From Portunus trituberculatus (taxonomy: Eukaryota > Arthropoda > Malacostraca > Decapoda > Portunidae): 64,000 bases of DNA. Location: contig NC_059258.1 in NCBI RefSeq assembly GCF_017591435.1, positions 8,502,035-8,566,034 on the forward strand, in the 5' to 3' direction. The position numbers and the translations under genes are program-made. Positions 11,127 to 22,204 of the stretch are shown here, piece by piece. How positions within the stretch are numbered: position 1 is the first letter of the stretch; each line of letters starts with the position of its first letter. The notes below the pieces were generated by a model, which was not told the origin of the DNA, did not search any database, and worked only from the letters and a program-made list of their open reading frames with translations.

Positions 11127-12376
11127 GAAATAGGTACATGATTACATAACACTTAACTGTATTTAAAACAAATAATGCATTAAGTATGTGCTTCATGTAC
11201 AGGCATGTACAAATTAACTAATATGATAATAATAATAATAATATGTAATAAATGACAATTACCTTAACAACAAATGATTATAATAATAGTAAATTAGACT
11301 ATCATTGGTAATGGTAAATCTATAAACCTCATCTTGACGTAAGCTAACCAACTTACCTTGCTTTGACCTAACCTGACCTAATCGTGCCTACTTCAAGACA
11401 AAATATGTTTCAAATATTATATTGGTAATAAAAAAACGCAACTCCACCTAATATTATCCACGTCCTCCCATTCACCTTGTTTCCCCGGTCCTCATTCACA
11501 GCTCTTTCACTTTTAACAGCGTTTACACGACCCTCTCTCATGTATATATGTTTATCTGTTATGCTTTTCCACTGTTATATTAAACAAAAATAACCTAATT
11601 TTAACCATGAATCCTCCTCCTCCACGGCATATCAAGCTAACCTACTAATCAGCGGGGTTCTGGTGTTTACAATCAACCTGTCATACCTACTGCTGATAGT
11701 AGAGGGACGTGTGACTTAAAACCTTTATGTAAAAGGAAAGTGCAAAATAAATAACTGGAATAAATTGTAGTACTATGATGAGGCGTCGTAGAAACCTTTG
11801 TTTCCGAGAGTGGCAGGTGGGGATGGCACTTCTAACCATGCTGCAACATTCGGACACTCTTGCATGATGTCCTTATTTTGCCTATTTTACATATAATATA
11901 TTAACGTACCATTATCGAAGTAATTCCCAGCTGGTGAGCTCAGCAGATGAAGTTTGTTTTGCTTGTGTCGCGCCGCAATCCCAGACCATGCATGTTGTCT
12001 TAAAACATTTTACTAGTGATTATAAGGTTACTGCTTTGAAAGAATAGAGAAATACTAACAAAATTAGAAAAATAACACAAAATTGTTTACTGAAGCGAAA
12101 CATCATGAATACATTTCTTACATTTCGTCTTTCTCTTTCCCTTGCCCACGTTGTGTGCTGGTCAACACCCAATGTTCCAATATTGTGGGATCCTAGCCAC
12201 ACATGAACCGCGTCAGATGCTTTTAAGAAATCGGATTCTGTGTGTCCACCTAACTTACTACATGGTATCCCAGGATTACACTGTTTAAGAAATCGGCCGA
12301 AAGTCGAGACAACGTTTTATTTTATTTCTTTTTATCTTTATTTGGAGAAAGACATTGTGTTGTACGCCTAAATGTA

Positions 12377-12583
12377 TATAAACTGCGGCTGGTATTACGG
12401 TTACCTGTGCTATTGCGTGTCAGAAACAAATAATCTGCGTGTTGCTCTTTAATTTTTTTTTTCTGTTTGTCCTTTTTCTTTTCTTGTTTGTCTTCTACAA
12501 GAGTTGCCGATGCAAAGGCCAGTCCAGACACGGCCTTCGCATACTGTCATACAGGCCTGATGGATGTGACGTCACTGACGTCA
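12377..12583 (+). promoter_or_regulatory. TATA box and twin CRE sites, copy B
   Basis: TATAAA 12377-12382 and TGACGTCA at 12567-12574 and 12576-12583, the same layout as in block A. Confidence 0.5.
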
Positions 12584-12687
12584 GTGCGACTAGGCCATCC
12601 GCGTCTACTGGGTGTGCCGGGAGTGTTGTGGAACTCCGCCGTGGTCTTGTTTTAAGTGGTTTTAGTGCACTCACTAGGCCTTCTGCC

Positions 12688-12832
12688 ATGCCTTACAAGT
12701 GTTGCGTTCCTTTATGTAAAGGAAATTACAAAAGTGGGCCAAAGGTGTGCTTATTTTCATTCCCAAAAGAAGAGAAATGCGAGCTTGGCTTCATGCTATC
12801 AAGCAGATTCCACCCCAACCAAAAACACCAAG
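12688..12832 (+). pseudogene. THAP exon, copy B, frameshifted
   Basis: Identical to the block A exon through FSFPKEEK, then a net loss of four bases (gaaatgcgagc in place of the longer GCTTGCGCGGGC stretch) shifts the frame. The donor (aggtaagt, 12831) is kept. Confidence 0.65.
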
Positions 12833-12929
12833 GTAAGTAAACTAAACCAATATTTATTGTATACAACTAGTATAGTTTTATCCACATTATAATACAGGGT
12901 GTAACACGAGTTTCTGCAATACTTCTAGA

Positions 12930-14098
12930 GGTGAAAGTACAAGTTTGTTTAGTCTCTGAAATTCAAGAAGAAAGATGCTAGACATAAATTAGATAGAATA
13001 AACAGAGATAGTGAAAAGATTAGGAAAGATTAGGAAATAGGAGAGAATAAGATTAGGATTCCAAATAAGGAGACAGCATCTAGGAAGGTAGCAGGACTTA
13101 AATGTTTTTATGTAAATGCCAGGAGTCTTAGGAACAAGAAGGACGAGTTATCTAGTTATATAGTTGAGGAGGACTTAGATGTTGTATATGTCACAGAGGC
13201 ATGGGTAAATGAGGAAAAGTTTAGGGAAAATAGGAAAGAATATGAAGTAGATGGATACATTATGTATTTACACCAGAGAATTGGTAGGATAGGCGGAGGA
13301 GTAGTTATTTATGTAAAAAAATCCTTCATTTCCAGTCAGGTTAATGGTATTAAGGTAGATAACAGAGTAGAGTCCTTATGGCTGGATGTTAGAGTAGGAG
13401 CTTTTTATAGGCCACCTAACCAGTCAGCAGATGTAGACAACCTTATGGTAGATGAGATAAATAGGGGTGTACTAGTCAGACAATTATCTTAGGGGATTTT
13501 AATCTTAAGTCAGTAAACTGGGAGAGGATGGTAGGAGATGCTAGTGAAAATAAGTTTATGGAAAGTTTTCAGGATAACTATTTAGTGCAGATGGTAGATA
13601 AACCTACTAGGGGAGGAAGGTTTTAGACATAGTACTAACAAATATTGAGCATTGTTTAAAGGAAGTTGAGGTAGGAGAGACTTTAGCAAACAGTGACCAT
13701 CATATAATTAGATTTATCATTAATTCCAGTAGGGATAATATAGTGAATAAGACTAGAGTCCCAAACTATCAGAAAGGCAATTATGGTAGGTTACGTCAGT
13801 TATTAGGAGAGGTAAACTGGGAAGATAGTTTTGGAAATAAAACTGCACAGGAGATGTGGGATATTTTTAAGGTTGTAGTAAAGGGTATAGTGATGCAGTG
13901 TATCCCTTACAAAGATATAAGGCAGAGAAACAGGAAGCCATTATGGTGGACTCATGAGATAGGTAGCCAGATCAGAGAGAAGAAGAGGGCATACAGAGAG
14001 TTGCAGAAAAGTGGGGAAGATGTAGATTTGATTAGGTACAGACAGGTCAGAGATGATTTGAGTAAGGTTATAAAAAAAGTAAAAGGCAGGCAGAGATA
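12930..14098 (+). pseudogene. LINE endonuclease domain, copy B
   Basis: Same domain as 4906-6024, broken by a one-base G-run loss near 13466 and another near 13612. An open piece 13743-14098 reads on past the point where copy A stops, into KSGEDVDLIRYRQVRDDLSK. Confidence 0.7.
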
Positions 14099-15840
14099 AA
14101 ACTAGCTAGAGCTGGGAGTAAAGATCCCAAAAAATTATATAGTTATTACAAGGTCAGTGATAAAAGAAATAAGGATAGGATTGGACCACTCAGAAAAGAT
14201 GGTGTAGTAGTGGATCAAAATGAAGACATAGTAGAATTATTGAATGAACAATTTTCTTCAGTATTTACTAGGAAAGAATAGGAAATCCTGTTACAAACAG
14301 TGCGACGAGTAGTTTAAGAGCTTTAGAAAATATTGATATAAAACCGGGAATTATTAGGAAATTTATTCTTGAACTAGACGATAGGAAAGCTAGTGGTCCT
14401 GATGAGCTACATGCCAGAGTACTTAGGGAGGGTGTAGACAGTATTTCTGAAGCACTTAAGTTAATCTTTGAAAGATCACTTAGGTTTGCTGAGATACCTC
14501 AGGACTGGAAGTTAGCTAATGTTACTCCAATATTTAAAAAGGTAGGAAGGATGATGCGAATAATTATAGACCGATCAGTTTAACTAGTATAGTATGTAAG
14601 ATACTAGAGAAAATCATTAAGGGTAGTATTTGGGAGCATTTAAATGAGAATAGATTAATTAGAGATACCCAACATGGCTTTAGATCAGGGAGGTCCTGTC
14701 TTACAAATTTGCTCGATATCTTAGAATATATTACCAAGGAGTTAGATGATGGAAATAGCATAGATGTTATATATCTAGATTTTAGCAAGGCGTTTGATAA
14801 GGTACCGCATAGGAGGCTAGTGTACAAATTGAGACTACATGGGATAGGGGGTAGGTTAGTTGATTGGATTAGTGAATGGCTTTCTGATAGGAAACAGAGA
14901 GTAGTATTAAATGGGGCAATGTCTGAGTGGAAGGAAGTGGTTAGTGGGTACCCCAAGGATCAGTGCTAGGACCTCTTCTTTTCTTGGTGTACATTAACGA
15001 TTTAGATATAGGAATTAGTAGCAAAGTATCAAAGTTTGCAGATGATACTAAGATAGCATGTGCAGTACAGGGTGAAAAGGACAATTACAGAATACAACGA
15101 GACCTGGACAGGCTGATAGCATGGGCAGACAGGTGGCAGATGGAGTTTAATTCTAAAAAGTGTCAGGTTATGCATTTAGGTAAAGACAACACAAACTTTA
15201 ACTATGAGATGGAGGGATGTTGGCTAGAGGCAGTAGAGGAAGGAAAGGATTTAGGAGTAGTGATAGACAGGACTATGAAATTTTCAAAGCAATGTTTAGA
15301 AGCAAGAAATAGGGCAAATAGGATCCTGGGTTTTATAAATAGAAATGTTAGTTATAAAAGTAAGGAAGTGGTGCGTAGCTTATATAATTCCTATGTTAGG
15401 CCCCATTTAGAGTATTGCATACAGGCCTGGTCACCCCACTATAGGCAGGATATCAACATGTTAGAAGCAGTTCAGAGAAGAGCAACTAGGATGATACCAG
15501 CATTAAAGCGCCTGGAGTATAGAGATAGATTAAAGGAATTAAACATGTTTTCATTTGAGAGGAGATGTATAAGAGGGATATGATAGAGTTATTTAAAATG
15601 TTCTCAGATACAAACTACATAGATGTGAGATCTTTCTTTACCTTAGAGGAGGGAAATAGGACTAGAAATCATGGCAGGAAGATTAGAAAGCAAGGCTGCA
15701 GGTTAGATATAAGAAAATATTTCTTTAGTCATAGAGTGGTAGACTTCTGGAATGCATTGCCAGAGACGGTTGTAAATAGCACTAGTTTGACAATGTTTAA
15801 AAACAGATTAGATAAGCACTTAAATTTATTAGATTTATAA
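14099..15840 (+). pseudogene. LINE reverse transcriptase, copy B
   Basis: Pieces at 14709-14969 (DVIYLDFSKAFDKVPHRRLV), 14963-15583 (FADD catalytic box, RHLEYCIQAWSP-like thumb) and 15565-15840 (C-terminal WNALPETVV region ending at TAA 15838). A one-base loss in the GGGG of the SGVPQGS codons near 14947 separates the first two pieces. Confidence 0.75.
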
Positions 15841-16118
15841 TTATGTATAGCACTGCATGATAGTTTTTATAAGAAATTTACTATAGTTAAATAAGAATGA
15901 TCCCCATGTATGGGGACCACAAATTGTAAAGGATTTCGCTGCAGGACTTAGCCCTGTTAATGGGCCAAATATTTAGAATTAGTATATAATGTATTGTGTA
16001 CTTGTAAGTGTATCTTTAAGTACTGATGACGAGGTCGCTGTGCGACTGATACAGGATAACCTAGATGGGCCCTGGTGGCCCTTTGTTATCCTATTATTTA
16101 TGTTATGTTATGTTATGC

Positions 16119-16505
16119 ATGTGGCGGGGTGATTGTAACACCGGCTGGGCCGGTCGGGTGTTTTATGTTATAGAAACACTATATAAACTTACTCCACCTT
16201 ACTGTAAGTGTGTGGCATTTTGTATATATTTTCTTCCTTTGGAAAATCACAGCACAATCAAAATTTATTTACCGTCACCGTCTTAACGTGAAATTTCAAA
16301 CAGCTAATTTTCTGCGATAGCCTCACTACCGCCTTCCTGCCATGGGACGTGGGTAGCCTTTTATTTTATTTGTCACCAATTACAGACATGTTAACATTGT
16401 GTAATGTTTACCGGTAAATTCCTAATCTGTAATACCATTTGTCTGATCATGTGATCATGGGATACTGTAACACCCACAAATTTGCAGAAATGATTGAATA
16501 ACCCA
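16119..16505. other. No gene recognised
   Basis: Sequence between the LINE tail and the minus-strand PHD remnant. A tatataaact stretch at about 16179-16190 resembles a TATA box but no start codon of a recognised gene follows. Confidence 0.4.
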
Positions 16506-17236
16506 CTACTTTTCACCATCGAACAAACTGCATAACTCGCTATCATTTCTACAAGTTTTGGGGTAAAGCAATATTCTGCAATGAGACGAGTAGTATTGAC
16601 TGAGAGGTAATTTACACGGTCTATTATCCAGTCCCTCTGTAGAGTGAGTGACTGGACGACAGTGTTTTTGCCTCGAGACTTCCTGCTTGAGGCTTAGTGC
16701 GTGAGCCACAAGCTCCTCCTTCTGCATCTCCATGTACTCCTGATGCTCGGTGTCACCGTCCTCGGTGTGGTGTGAGTCATCGTCAGCATCAGGGAGGGAT
16801 GGGGGGAGGGCCGCGGCTGTCGCTGTGTCACCATCCTCGTTGCTGGGGGCAGGGGGGTTGGTGGCGACATACGTCACGTCACTTCAGTTTCTATATTGGC
16901 CTCTATGCGCAGCTGTTGGGTCTCGGAGCATGTGTATGTCTCCCGATCACCAAGGCACATGGCGTGACACACATTAGGGCAGTCTATCTCGCCCTCACAG
17001 AAGACGAAGGTGGCATTTTTGGTGGCTGCCCTGCCACAGACAGCGCACCAGCGTCGGGGACAATAACCAGGGTGACTTATCCTCGAGATTTTTTGGTGTG
17101 TTGCCATGTCTGCGGTCACGAGGTGGGGAGGGGAGGGGTGGTGGCTGAGACAGGGGTGGTGTTCCCAGGGGATTTGTGGTATCCGGGCGTAGGACAAGCA
17201 GGTGAGGCGACCAGGACAGGCAGATGAGGTGATCAC
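16506..17236 (-). pseudogene. PHD-finger ORF1-like protein of a LINE
   Basis: Two overlapping minus-strand ORFs (17236-16874, then 16877-16506) look like one protein split by a single frameshift near 16875. The first has a Cys/His cluster: RWCAVCGR, FVFCEGEIDC, NVCHAMC and YTC, spaced like a C4HC3 PHD finger. The second starts acidic and has a helical MEMQKEELVAHALSLKQEVS segment. PHD fingers followed by a coiled coil are known in ORF1 proteins of CR1-like retrotransposons, so this is probably a 5' LINE fragment. It could instead be an unrelated host zinc-finger gene. Confidence 0.45.
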
Positions 17237-17653
17237 TTAGTGAATAACGAGAGCACTATGAGAACACTATGCACATCACACACTGACTGATCACTGCTCC
17301 CGTCGGTCCTGCTGGGTGATGACACAATCCCGCCGTGGATAGAGATGCAATAAAATGGATGCGTGGAGCGAGAGGATGGAGGAGAGAGGCTTGGCAACCC
17401 TTGGGGGTGCGGAACGCGGCAGCCAGATGCGGGTGGGTCAGGCTGAGGTCACAGTAGGTTGGTGAGGCTACATACGATTATTCCTTGCTGTATTTCTACA
17501 AGGAGATCACTTTGCACTTTCTCTTTTTCCATGTAGCGTTACGAGGCACTTGTTCACAGATAGGACACCGTTGCACTGCACTAGCTCACCACTAGCCTCT
17601 GAAAAATTACCTTTGTGACGGAGCGACCTCACGCGTGACCTCTCTCTGCTAGC

Positions 17654-17654
<1 letters not shown>
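17237..17654. other. No gene recognised; possible LINE 5' UTR
   Basis: GC-richer than the rest. It lies upstream of the minus-strand PHD ORF and may be its leader. An aataaa at about 17350 has no associated gene. Confidence 0.3.

Positions 17655-17713
<59 letters not shown>
17655..17713. repeat. (CT)n microsatellite
   Basis: About 59 bases of pure CT repeats, directly abutting a truncated copy of the tandem unit. Confidence 0.95.
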
Positions 17714-17716
<3 letters not shown>

Positions 17717-18370
17717 TGTTCTCACACTCACTGTAAAACTTGAGAAGTTGATTCTTCTGTTTTTTTTTTCTTTTTTATATCATAGACGGTTGATGAGCCA
17801 ATGTTGTACTGTTGGCATAGAATCCGCACTGAAACACTTTTATCTAGCTTCCTCAATAGGTCCACTTTCTGTTGCACTGATATTGTCATATGTTTGCCCT
17901 TATTTTGGGGGGATTCACACACAACACAATCACTTCCTGGTCGCTTGGAAGCCATGTTTAGGGGCAAATATTACAGAAAAAAAATGTTTATGTACCTGGG
18001 TGGGTGGTGCTTGCAATGAGCGGCAGCGTGGTTTCTGATCCAAATTTGACCCAGAATGTCCGGGTTCCAAAACACAGTACAGCGCCACTGCGTCCTAGCG
18101 GTGGTCCAGCAAATAACTCCGGCCAATTAAAATTCCGGCAAACAAAAATTTTGCCGGATGAAAGAATACCAGATTAAGGAGGTTCAGCCTGTACTATGAA
18201 GCATGCTTGTCCCTAAAATTTAACATGAAAGACAAAAAGATTCATCCTCATCTCTAGTTTTACATTTTGTTCATTACTCAATACCCACATTTTAGGCACA
18301 GTGCACACTTCCTGTGTGTCACATTATCCTTGCTAATAGAGCCAACTTTCCTGCTATTGTTGTAATTATT
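17714..18370. repeat. Truncated copy of the tandem unit (Tigger 3' part plus flank)
   Basis: Matches the unit from the middle of its Tigger-like element (right end 18191 followed by TA) to the base where the piggyBac relic begins in other units (gtaattat, then foreign sequence). The minus strand (17967-17728) still codes for the CENP-B-type helix-turn-helix, including QKVDLLRKL and YNIGSSTVYDIK. Confidence 0.8.
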
Positions 18371-18480
18371 GTTACGTTCACCGGTTAAACTGGTAAGATT
18401 GGCATCGGGGAGCCGGTGAACAATAACAATAAAAAAAAAACACTGCAGGTTCAACTGGTGAGGAAATGCAAAGGGGCACT
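18371..18480. other. Unassigned insert with short inverted repeat
   Basis: gttcaccgg (about 18375) and ccggtgaac (about 18412) are reverse complements around 27 bases. An A run follows. No family recognised. Confidence 0.3.
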
Positions 18481-18737
18481 TTAACCCCTTTCTTACCGCA
18501 AGACTGTTTTGTGGTACGTGCGTACCACGCGCAAAAGCGACCTTGTGGTACCGCAAGATGCTGCCGTGGTACGTGCGTACCACACCAATACATTTCCGTG
18601 TATAACCGTGGCCTGAGTGCGGATTTTGCCTTTTTCATACTCCACGTGGTTCACTATAAACAAACAAACACTGGAGGCGTTATTTTTAGCCACCCCAGTG
18701 TAACAAAACCATCCCCCACTAGCCAATCAATATCGTG
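18481..18737 (-). mobile_element. piggyBac terminal fragment
   Basis: TTAA at 18481-18484 is followed by CCCCTTTCTTACCGCAAGAC, the reverse complement of the right end of the intact piggyBac (51741-51760). Similarity continues to about 18735, including two copies of the palindrome GTGGTACGTGCGTACCAC (18511-18528, 18566-18583). The transposase is absent. Confidence 0.8.
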
Positions 18738-19800
18738 TTAACCCGCGCAGTGTTGCTTTATAGGAGTGAAACAGGTCATGTGGGGTTGGATTTTGGCCAA
18801 ATAATATTATTGTCTTATAAAATTGAAATAAAATTGCTGATTTGAACGATATAAATGCGATATATGTGTGTTCCCTGTAAGCTGTCCTTTTCTGTGAGTC
18901 CTTTCACGCGTGGCACCAATACTCCAGTGGTGGTGCGTAAGACGAAACATGTAGAATAGTACTATGTAACTTCCGCTTCTTATTTATTATTTCCGACACA
19001 CTGTGAATGCTTCTTCCATGACTATATATTGTTTAGTTTGAGTTTCTTGTAAAATATATCTGAGGATTGTTTGTCTAGCCTTTCTATAGTCATATCATAG
19101 TACCAAATTTATCACGCTCGTACAGACTATATTTTCTCTATGTGTATATAAGTAGCACAATATTATCCCTTCATTGCACAAGCATAACATGTTTTGTAAC
19201 ACCAACAACAAAAAAATTACACACAGCTGCCCAAATAACCCAATATACGAATTTTATGTTTTTTTATGTTGGTACTCCTGCATACCACAGCCCGCCCGCC
19301 CTCGCCCGCCAGCTGATCACATACCCCAAACATTTTCCCATTTACTACGTAGCTTCTGCGTCTTTGCATTTGCTGCCGACCAATTTGGTATTGCTCTGCT
19401 ACTGTACAATTTACATAACATCCCAATTTTACAAGTATATCTAAGAGGTAATTGTGTATTACCTCTGGACTGTAGCATATCCCATGAAAATCTGTATGGC
19501 TGGGAAACTGATGACTCAGGTTCCGAGCCAGGAATGAATACAAAGGAGAAACAGACAGCAACAACCCTGTTGGGCCCAACGAGGCTGCCTGTATAGCTAA
19601 CACTACACTAACTACAACTACAGTTCTATACTTCTATCTATCTACTGTGGGCCAAAGTAAATAAGATGAGGAATGAATGATATGAAAGCACATGTGCATA
19701 AAAGACAGCAGAAATAATGTGGCAATTGATGCTTACATAGGGAAAAGTGTATTGGCTAATGTACCTACAACTAACTGTTGACACGCAAATACGCATCTCA

Positions 19801-20036
19801 TGGCCATAGGGAAAAAATTTTGTGCCTGTAAACTTTCAGGTTTCCGTATTATAAACGGCCATAGGGAAAAAAAAACTTGTGCCTGTAAACTTTCAGGTTT
19901 CCGTATTATAAACGGCCATAGGGAAAAAAAAAAATTTGTGCCTGTAAACTTTCAGGTTTCCGTATTATAAACGGCCATAGGGAAAAAAAAAACTTGTGCC
20001 TGTAAACTTTCAGGTTTCCGTACAGTATTATAAACT
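19801..20036. repeat. Four-copy tandem repeat of about 57-60 bases
   Basis: Four units begin with ggccatagggaaaaa and end with tccgtattataaac. They differ mainly in the length of the A run; the last has a four-base insertion (tacag). Confidence 0.9.
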
Positions 20037-20568
20037 TCTGTCTTTCATTAGCAGCAAATGAAACATATTTTCCTATGCTCTATAGTATATACATTATTTA
20101 CAATTATCTATACCACTCTAGTATATCTTGAGAGTGTGATATACCTCAAAACACGGGTCCAGACAAAGAGCCGTGTCGCAGGGCACACACATGAACCTCG
20201 TATCTTTGCGTTGCTTTGGCCGGCGCCTCACGCCCCAGGGCTGCCAACACAACCGACGATGACTGTACGCATGAACACAAAATATATTGAAATTGCTATT
20301 CAAGTTGGAATGATATAAAAATAGCTGATCTACTGAACAGTATTTTGAGTATATTGATAAGTAATTATGACACCACTGACATATTTTTATAAATATACCT
20401 ATTTTTTCAATAAATCATTCATGGTCATGGATACATTCTATGTAATAGACCACAGCAATACAATAAAAATGAGAGTGAGCTTTCAAAAATCATATTTAGG
20501 CATAGAAAAGACATCTTGAACCATTTCTACAGGTTTAGGTGCCATGAAGTAAAAGAAAACGATGATCG

Positions 20569-20631
20569 TATATATACGTACTAAACACTTTCCCTCCCGA
20601 ACGTATATATACGTACTAAACACTTTACGGG
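20569..20631. repeat. Direct repeats with ACGTATATATACGT palindrome
   Basis: The segment cgtatatatacgtactaaac occurs twice, each with a self-complementary core, just inside the right TTAA of the candidate element. Confidence 0.7.
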
Positions 20632-20635
20632 TTAA

Positions 20636-20945
20636 TACATAGATATAACATGAAACATGAAACACAGATATATAAAATGAAACACAGGAAAATGACATAC
20701 ACATATACATATAACACAGTAATAAATACAAGAATAAAGAACCCAACTTAATACCTAACAATAATCCTAATCCTATATAGAGGCAATGTGGAAAACACGG
20801 ACGAGGGAAGTGATACTTATGCGGTGTCAGTGGTGAAATGCTGGGTGAAGGTTGATCCCACGGTAGACCCAAGAGGCGTTGTGTTCACTGGTTGAGGCTT
20901 GATCTCAACTTGCATTCCAGAAAGCTAAGAGCTGGCTCAAATACT
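20636..20945. other. No gene recognised
   Basis: A-rich sequence with acacagata-like short repeats. No coding potential recognised. Confidence 0.4.
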
Positions 20946-21140
20946 TCCAGAAAAAAAATGTTTACCTGGGTGGGTCTTCATGACTTGCAATGAGCGGCAA
21001 GCGTGGTTTCTGATCCAAATTTGACCCAGAATGTCCGGGTTCCCAAAACACAGTAGCGGGACTTCATGAAACGGTGACGTGGAGGGTTCATGAAACGGTG
21101 GCGTGGAAGATTCACGAGACGGTGACGTGGAAGGAGGCGG
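20946..21140. repeat. Tigger fragment joined to a three-copy 26-base repeat
   Basis: 20946-21053 matches the middle of the Tigger-like element (acctgggtggg to aacacagta). It then switches to three imperfect copies of a unit reading ttcatgaaacggtgacgtgg (about 21062-21140), which are not in other units. Confidence 0.65.
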
Positions 21141-21211
21141 AGAGGTGGCGAACGAGGTAACAAGCGGAGGAGGTGATACAGTATGTTACAGTATGTTACC
21201 TGTAACATTAT

Positions 21212-21570
21212 CCCTTCATTACTGCAGCCACTCATCATTGTAAACAAGGCATTCTCCTTCTCCCATACCATATCATCATCTTTACCCATGCATGTGTGCG
21301 CCTCACACCCAGACAGAATCGTCAAGTGCTGAGAGGTTTGCTACAGTACTTTCAGTTTCACTGTCTCTTATCTCTTTTTTCAGGATCATTAATTAAATAT
21401 TACTCATCTGGAGAGTGTTCCAGTAACTGTGTCTTCACTTCACTATCTGTCTTATAATTATGGTAGTGGTCATTACTGCTATTATATCTAATAAGAAGCA
21501 AACTTATGAGTTTTCCCAAGGCTGATTAAAGATATTCATGTGTGGACTATGGTAGTAGGGTAAGACTGGG
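21212..21570. mobile_element. piggyBac relic in unit 0
   Basis: Same internally deleted piggyBac derivative as at 24189-24548. It starts with tcccttcattactgcag and ends gggtaagactggg before TTAA (21571-21574). Confidence 0.6.
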
Positions 21571-21782
21571 TTAAATTGAACATGGTCGTGTAAGAAACAG
21601 CATGTATAGTGTCTGCCCTATCAAGAGTATGTTTTACAATCATGTTAAAGGAAGAAAATGGGAGATTCCAAGATGGTGGTAGAACATTGATGATGTGAGG
21701 ATGATATCATTTTTGCACTAATAATATAGTGTTTTATGATTATCAAACATACTGATTCTCATTAGTGTCTAGTTATAGATCC

Positions 21783-21785
<3 letters not shown>

Positions 21786-21827
<42 letters not shown>
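21786..21827. repeat. (AG)n in unit 0
   Basis: About 42 bases of AG repeats at the same place in the unit as the other AG arrays. Confidence 0.95.
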
Positions 21828-21829
<2 letters not shown>

Positions 21830-22204
21830 AATCCCTACTACCTGTGTTGCCTCCTTTTCTTTCCCCACATCAGTCATCCTTTTGTGTCTTTGGAGGAGAG
21901 AGCAGGTGAGGACAGGGTAGGAGATCACAGTCAATGACCAATTGGTTTAGTTTTACAGAAAAGGTCGACAGACACGTGTCCAAATGTGTAGTGGAAAATA
22001 AAGCAAAAATATCGTCAATTCAGTTTGGTTGATTCCCTAAATTTTCATGATGAGTGTTTGGAAGAAGCCATCAGGATCGTTATGACTGAACCACTTTATG
22101 AAGGAAGAGAACCAGCCAAGCCAGCCAAGGGGAAAAAAGGCCCACTTTAGTGGTGGCTCTCTACAAAGAGAAAAATGGCAGCCAAAATTAGGAGCAAATG
22201 CCTC

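Larger units (their letters stand above)
8456..15915 (+). repeat. Block B: direct duplicate of about 41-7877
   Basis: Same order of Myb/SANT-like exons, HARBI1-like exon, TATA/CRE, THAP exon and LINE. From 8456 to about 12205 it is about 9 percent shorter than its counterpart through scores of small deletions and local replacements. From about 12205 to 15915 it is nearly identical. This step in similarity is abrupt. Confidence 0.9.
12895..16118 (+). mobile_element. CR1-like LINE, copy B, with 3' end
   Basis: Nearly identical to copy A but complete at the 3' side: after the shared sequence ends at 15915 it continues through a UTR to a short tail of ATGTT repeats (about 16095-16118). Tails of short tandem repeats are the usual 3' end of CR1/L2-type LINEs. 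The AFDKVPH motif lost from copy A is present at about 14790. Frameshifts lie at different G or A runs from those in copy A (near 13466, 13612, 14537 and 14947). Confidence 0.8.
18738..20635. mobile_element. Candidate TTAA-flanked non-autonomous element
   Basis: TTAA at 18738-18741 and 20632-20635 bound about 1.9 kb. The ends CCCGCGCAGTGTT (left) and CCCGTAAAGTGTT (reverse complement of the right end) agree at 10 of 13 positions. The left TTAA lies where the piggyBac fragment stops. No transposase is coded. The right flank does not clearly resume piggyBac sequence, which weakens the idea. Short ORFs (for example 19174-19596) have no recognisable family. Confidence 0.3.

Noticed and set aside
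4912..16118. Two independent LINE insertions
   Set aside because: Both copies share flanks for kilobases upstream, so one insertion was duplicated with its surroundings.
19174..19596. 140-residue ORF between repeats
   Set aside because: No recognisable motif, an overlapping ORF on the other strand of similar length, and no splice or promoter context.
19801..20036. CRISPR-like array
   Set aside because: The repeats are contiguous without unique spacers and the genome is eukaryotic.
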